Notes under the pieces: generated by a model
Told to the model about the DNA's origin: nothing
The model's input: only the letters and a program-made list of their open reading frames with translations
Database searches by the model: none
Shown here: piece by piece, positions 63,237-64,000 of the stretch
How the letters are laid out: each line of letters begins with the position of its first letter
How positions within the stretch are numbered: position 1 is the stretch's first letter
Origin: Skeletonema tropicum
Lineage: Eukaryota; Bacillariophyta; Thalassiosirophyceae; Thalassiosirales; Thalassiosiraceae
Length of the DNA: 64,000 nucleotides
NCBI GenBank assembly: GCA_037178625.1
Contig: CM074148.1
Location: 1,054,001 to 1,118,000 of the forward strand
Direction: 5' to 3'
Position numbers and translations under genes: made by a program

Positions 63237-64000
63237 TCAAGTTCCTGGTGTCTTTTTCCTCCTCTTGGGGGGTGCATGCCGTTGGGTAGTAGCCTGAAGA
63301 GTTGATGCTCCAGCTGCAATCGAAGCAGCGCTTCTCTTCTTGTTGAGGAGTGCCTCCGTCTGTTGCATGGGGGTTGGGTCAGCCCCAGAGATTTTCCCTC
63401 TAGTCTTGGTGCCTCCGGGAATGATCCGTTTGTCCCTTCTCCTGCGTTTGTTGCGTTCTTTGCACGAAGAGGGCTTGCTGGTCGGTTGTGATGTCTTAGA
63501 TGGTAGCTTGCCAGCCCCGGATTGACCATTCTTGCGTTTACTAGCCCGGAGGCTCTCACGACCCGTCATTCTTGCAGCGGACGGTACCCTAGGCTGGTTT
63601 GTACTGCTCAACCATAGTAGCATTGCCACCCTCATCCTAGTTTCTTTGAGTTGAAACTCATCCTGGCTGAAGGAAGAGGCACATAGCGGTAGGTTTTGTG
63701 CCAGAATTGTGGCGTTGGCGAGCACAAAGAGGCCACAGTCGTGTCCATTACTTTGGCGCGGCGCGTTCAATGAGTCGTCGATGAGACTCCAAGAGGCTGC
63801 CCACTCTTCGTCCAGCTCCCCATGAATTTCCTGGTATTTATCCAGGAGGTACCGCCGCATCGTTCGAAGGTAAATTTGATTCGACTCATTCCGTCCCTGC
63901 GAGTCCCACAGTTTGATCTCTCTGGAAACTGTGTCAGCTCTGAGAAGCAACCAATGGCTCATACCTCGGTTGATCGGTACATAGATCTCCCTGACTCCTA
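63237..64000 (-). CDS. Ulp1/SENP-type C48 cysteine protease, C-terminal part (5' end outside window)
   Basis: The frame is open to the right edge and ends at 63237. It reads REIYVPINRGMSHWLLL, LWDSQGRN and APRQSNGHDCGLFVL. Numbered from the first Met in view (63962), the catalytic set is His3, Asp20, Gln70 and Cys76, in the order and spacing of Ulp1 proteases that process or remove SUMO. After about residue 120 comes a long basic Ser/Lys/Arg-rich tail with KERNKRRRRDKR and PPKRRKK, likely nuclear localisation signals. Such proteases occur both as host genes and as cargo of DNA transposons. The repeat-rich surroundings leave either open. Confidence 0.8.
   Translation of the reverse strand, partial: GVREIYVPINRGMSHWLLLRADTVSREIKLWDSQGRNESNQIYLRTMRRYLLDKYQEIHGELDEEWAASWSLIDDSLNAPRQSNGHDCGLFVLANATILAQNLPLCASSFSQDEFQLKETRMRVAMLLWLSSTNQPRVPSAARMTGRESLRASKRKNGQSGAGKLPSKTSQPTSKPSSCKERNKRRRRDKRIIPGGTKTRGKISGADPTPMQQTEALLNKKRSAASIAAGASTLQATTQRHAPPKRRKKTPGT

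Overview
This window looks like nuclear DNA of a photosynthetic stramenopile, most likely a centric diatom of the Thalassiosira, Cyclotella or Skeletonema kind. This is an inference. It rests on a fucoxanthin-chlorophyll-binding protein with an ASAFAP-type plastid presequence, many BspA/TpLRR leucine-rich-repeat paralogues, the first residues of an EF-like (EFL) GTPase, short GT-AG introns, and a wealth of diatom-style copia, LINE and integrase-type elements. No tRNA, rRNA or CRISPR was recognised.

Layout. The left edge (1-213, minus) holds the start of an ankyrin-like diatom protein. An intact Ty1/copia element (516-5801) follows, with identical 258-bp LTRs, a 5-bp target duplication and an unoccupied paralogous site at about 8292. 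The region 6.7-18.3 kb is the conserved gene-bearing part: a BspA-LRR gene, a three-exon SdrD-B-domain membrane protein, a three-exon PiT phosphate transporter (583 aa when spliced), a second LRR gene, and a two-exon gene fusing fumarylacetoacetase to maleylacetoacetate isomerase, the last two steps of tyrosine breakdown.

From 18.3 to 43 kb the DNA is mostly repeat. It holds decayed integrase fragments, a TA-flanked palindromic MITE, a piggyBac-like relic, a 1.2-kb long-TIR element, and six LRR copies, truncated copies or pseudogenes plus two small 3' fragments. A 6.54-kb direct tandem duplication (27610-34150 and 34151-40691) carries in each unit an LRR gene, remnants of other genes and a small secreted, Cys/Arg-rich protein gene. 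The breakpoint lies inside an LRR reading frame with ATCC microhomology.

From 43 to 64 kb there is an FCP light-harvesting gene (43720-45197). Next come a TIR-bounded element with an HTH/coiled-coil gene convergent with a truncated DDE transposase, and a 1.5-kb TIR element flanked by CATA. A Pif1-like helicase relic is split by a LINE fragment with an 18-bp target duplication. A secreted, C-terminally anchored EB_dh-like protein gene is split by a 1.85-kb array of 293-bp modules joined by 68-bp perfect palindromes and bounded by a 5-bp target duplication. The right end has a GC-rich palindromic element, an EFL fragment and the C-terminal part of a Ulp1-type (C48) protease.

The array at 56491-58339 is the structure I find least explained by known element types. 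The duplicated cationic secreted protein and the FAH-MAAI fusion are the most interesting genes. Splice sites were placed by eye from GT-AG signals and frame continuity; family names are from recognised motifs, with no database search.
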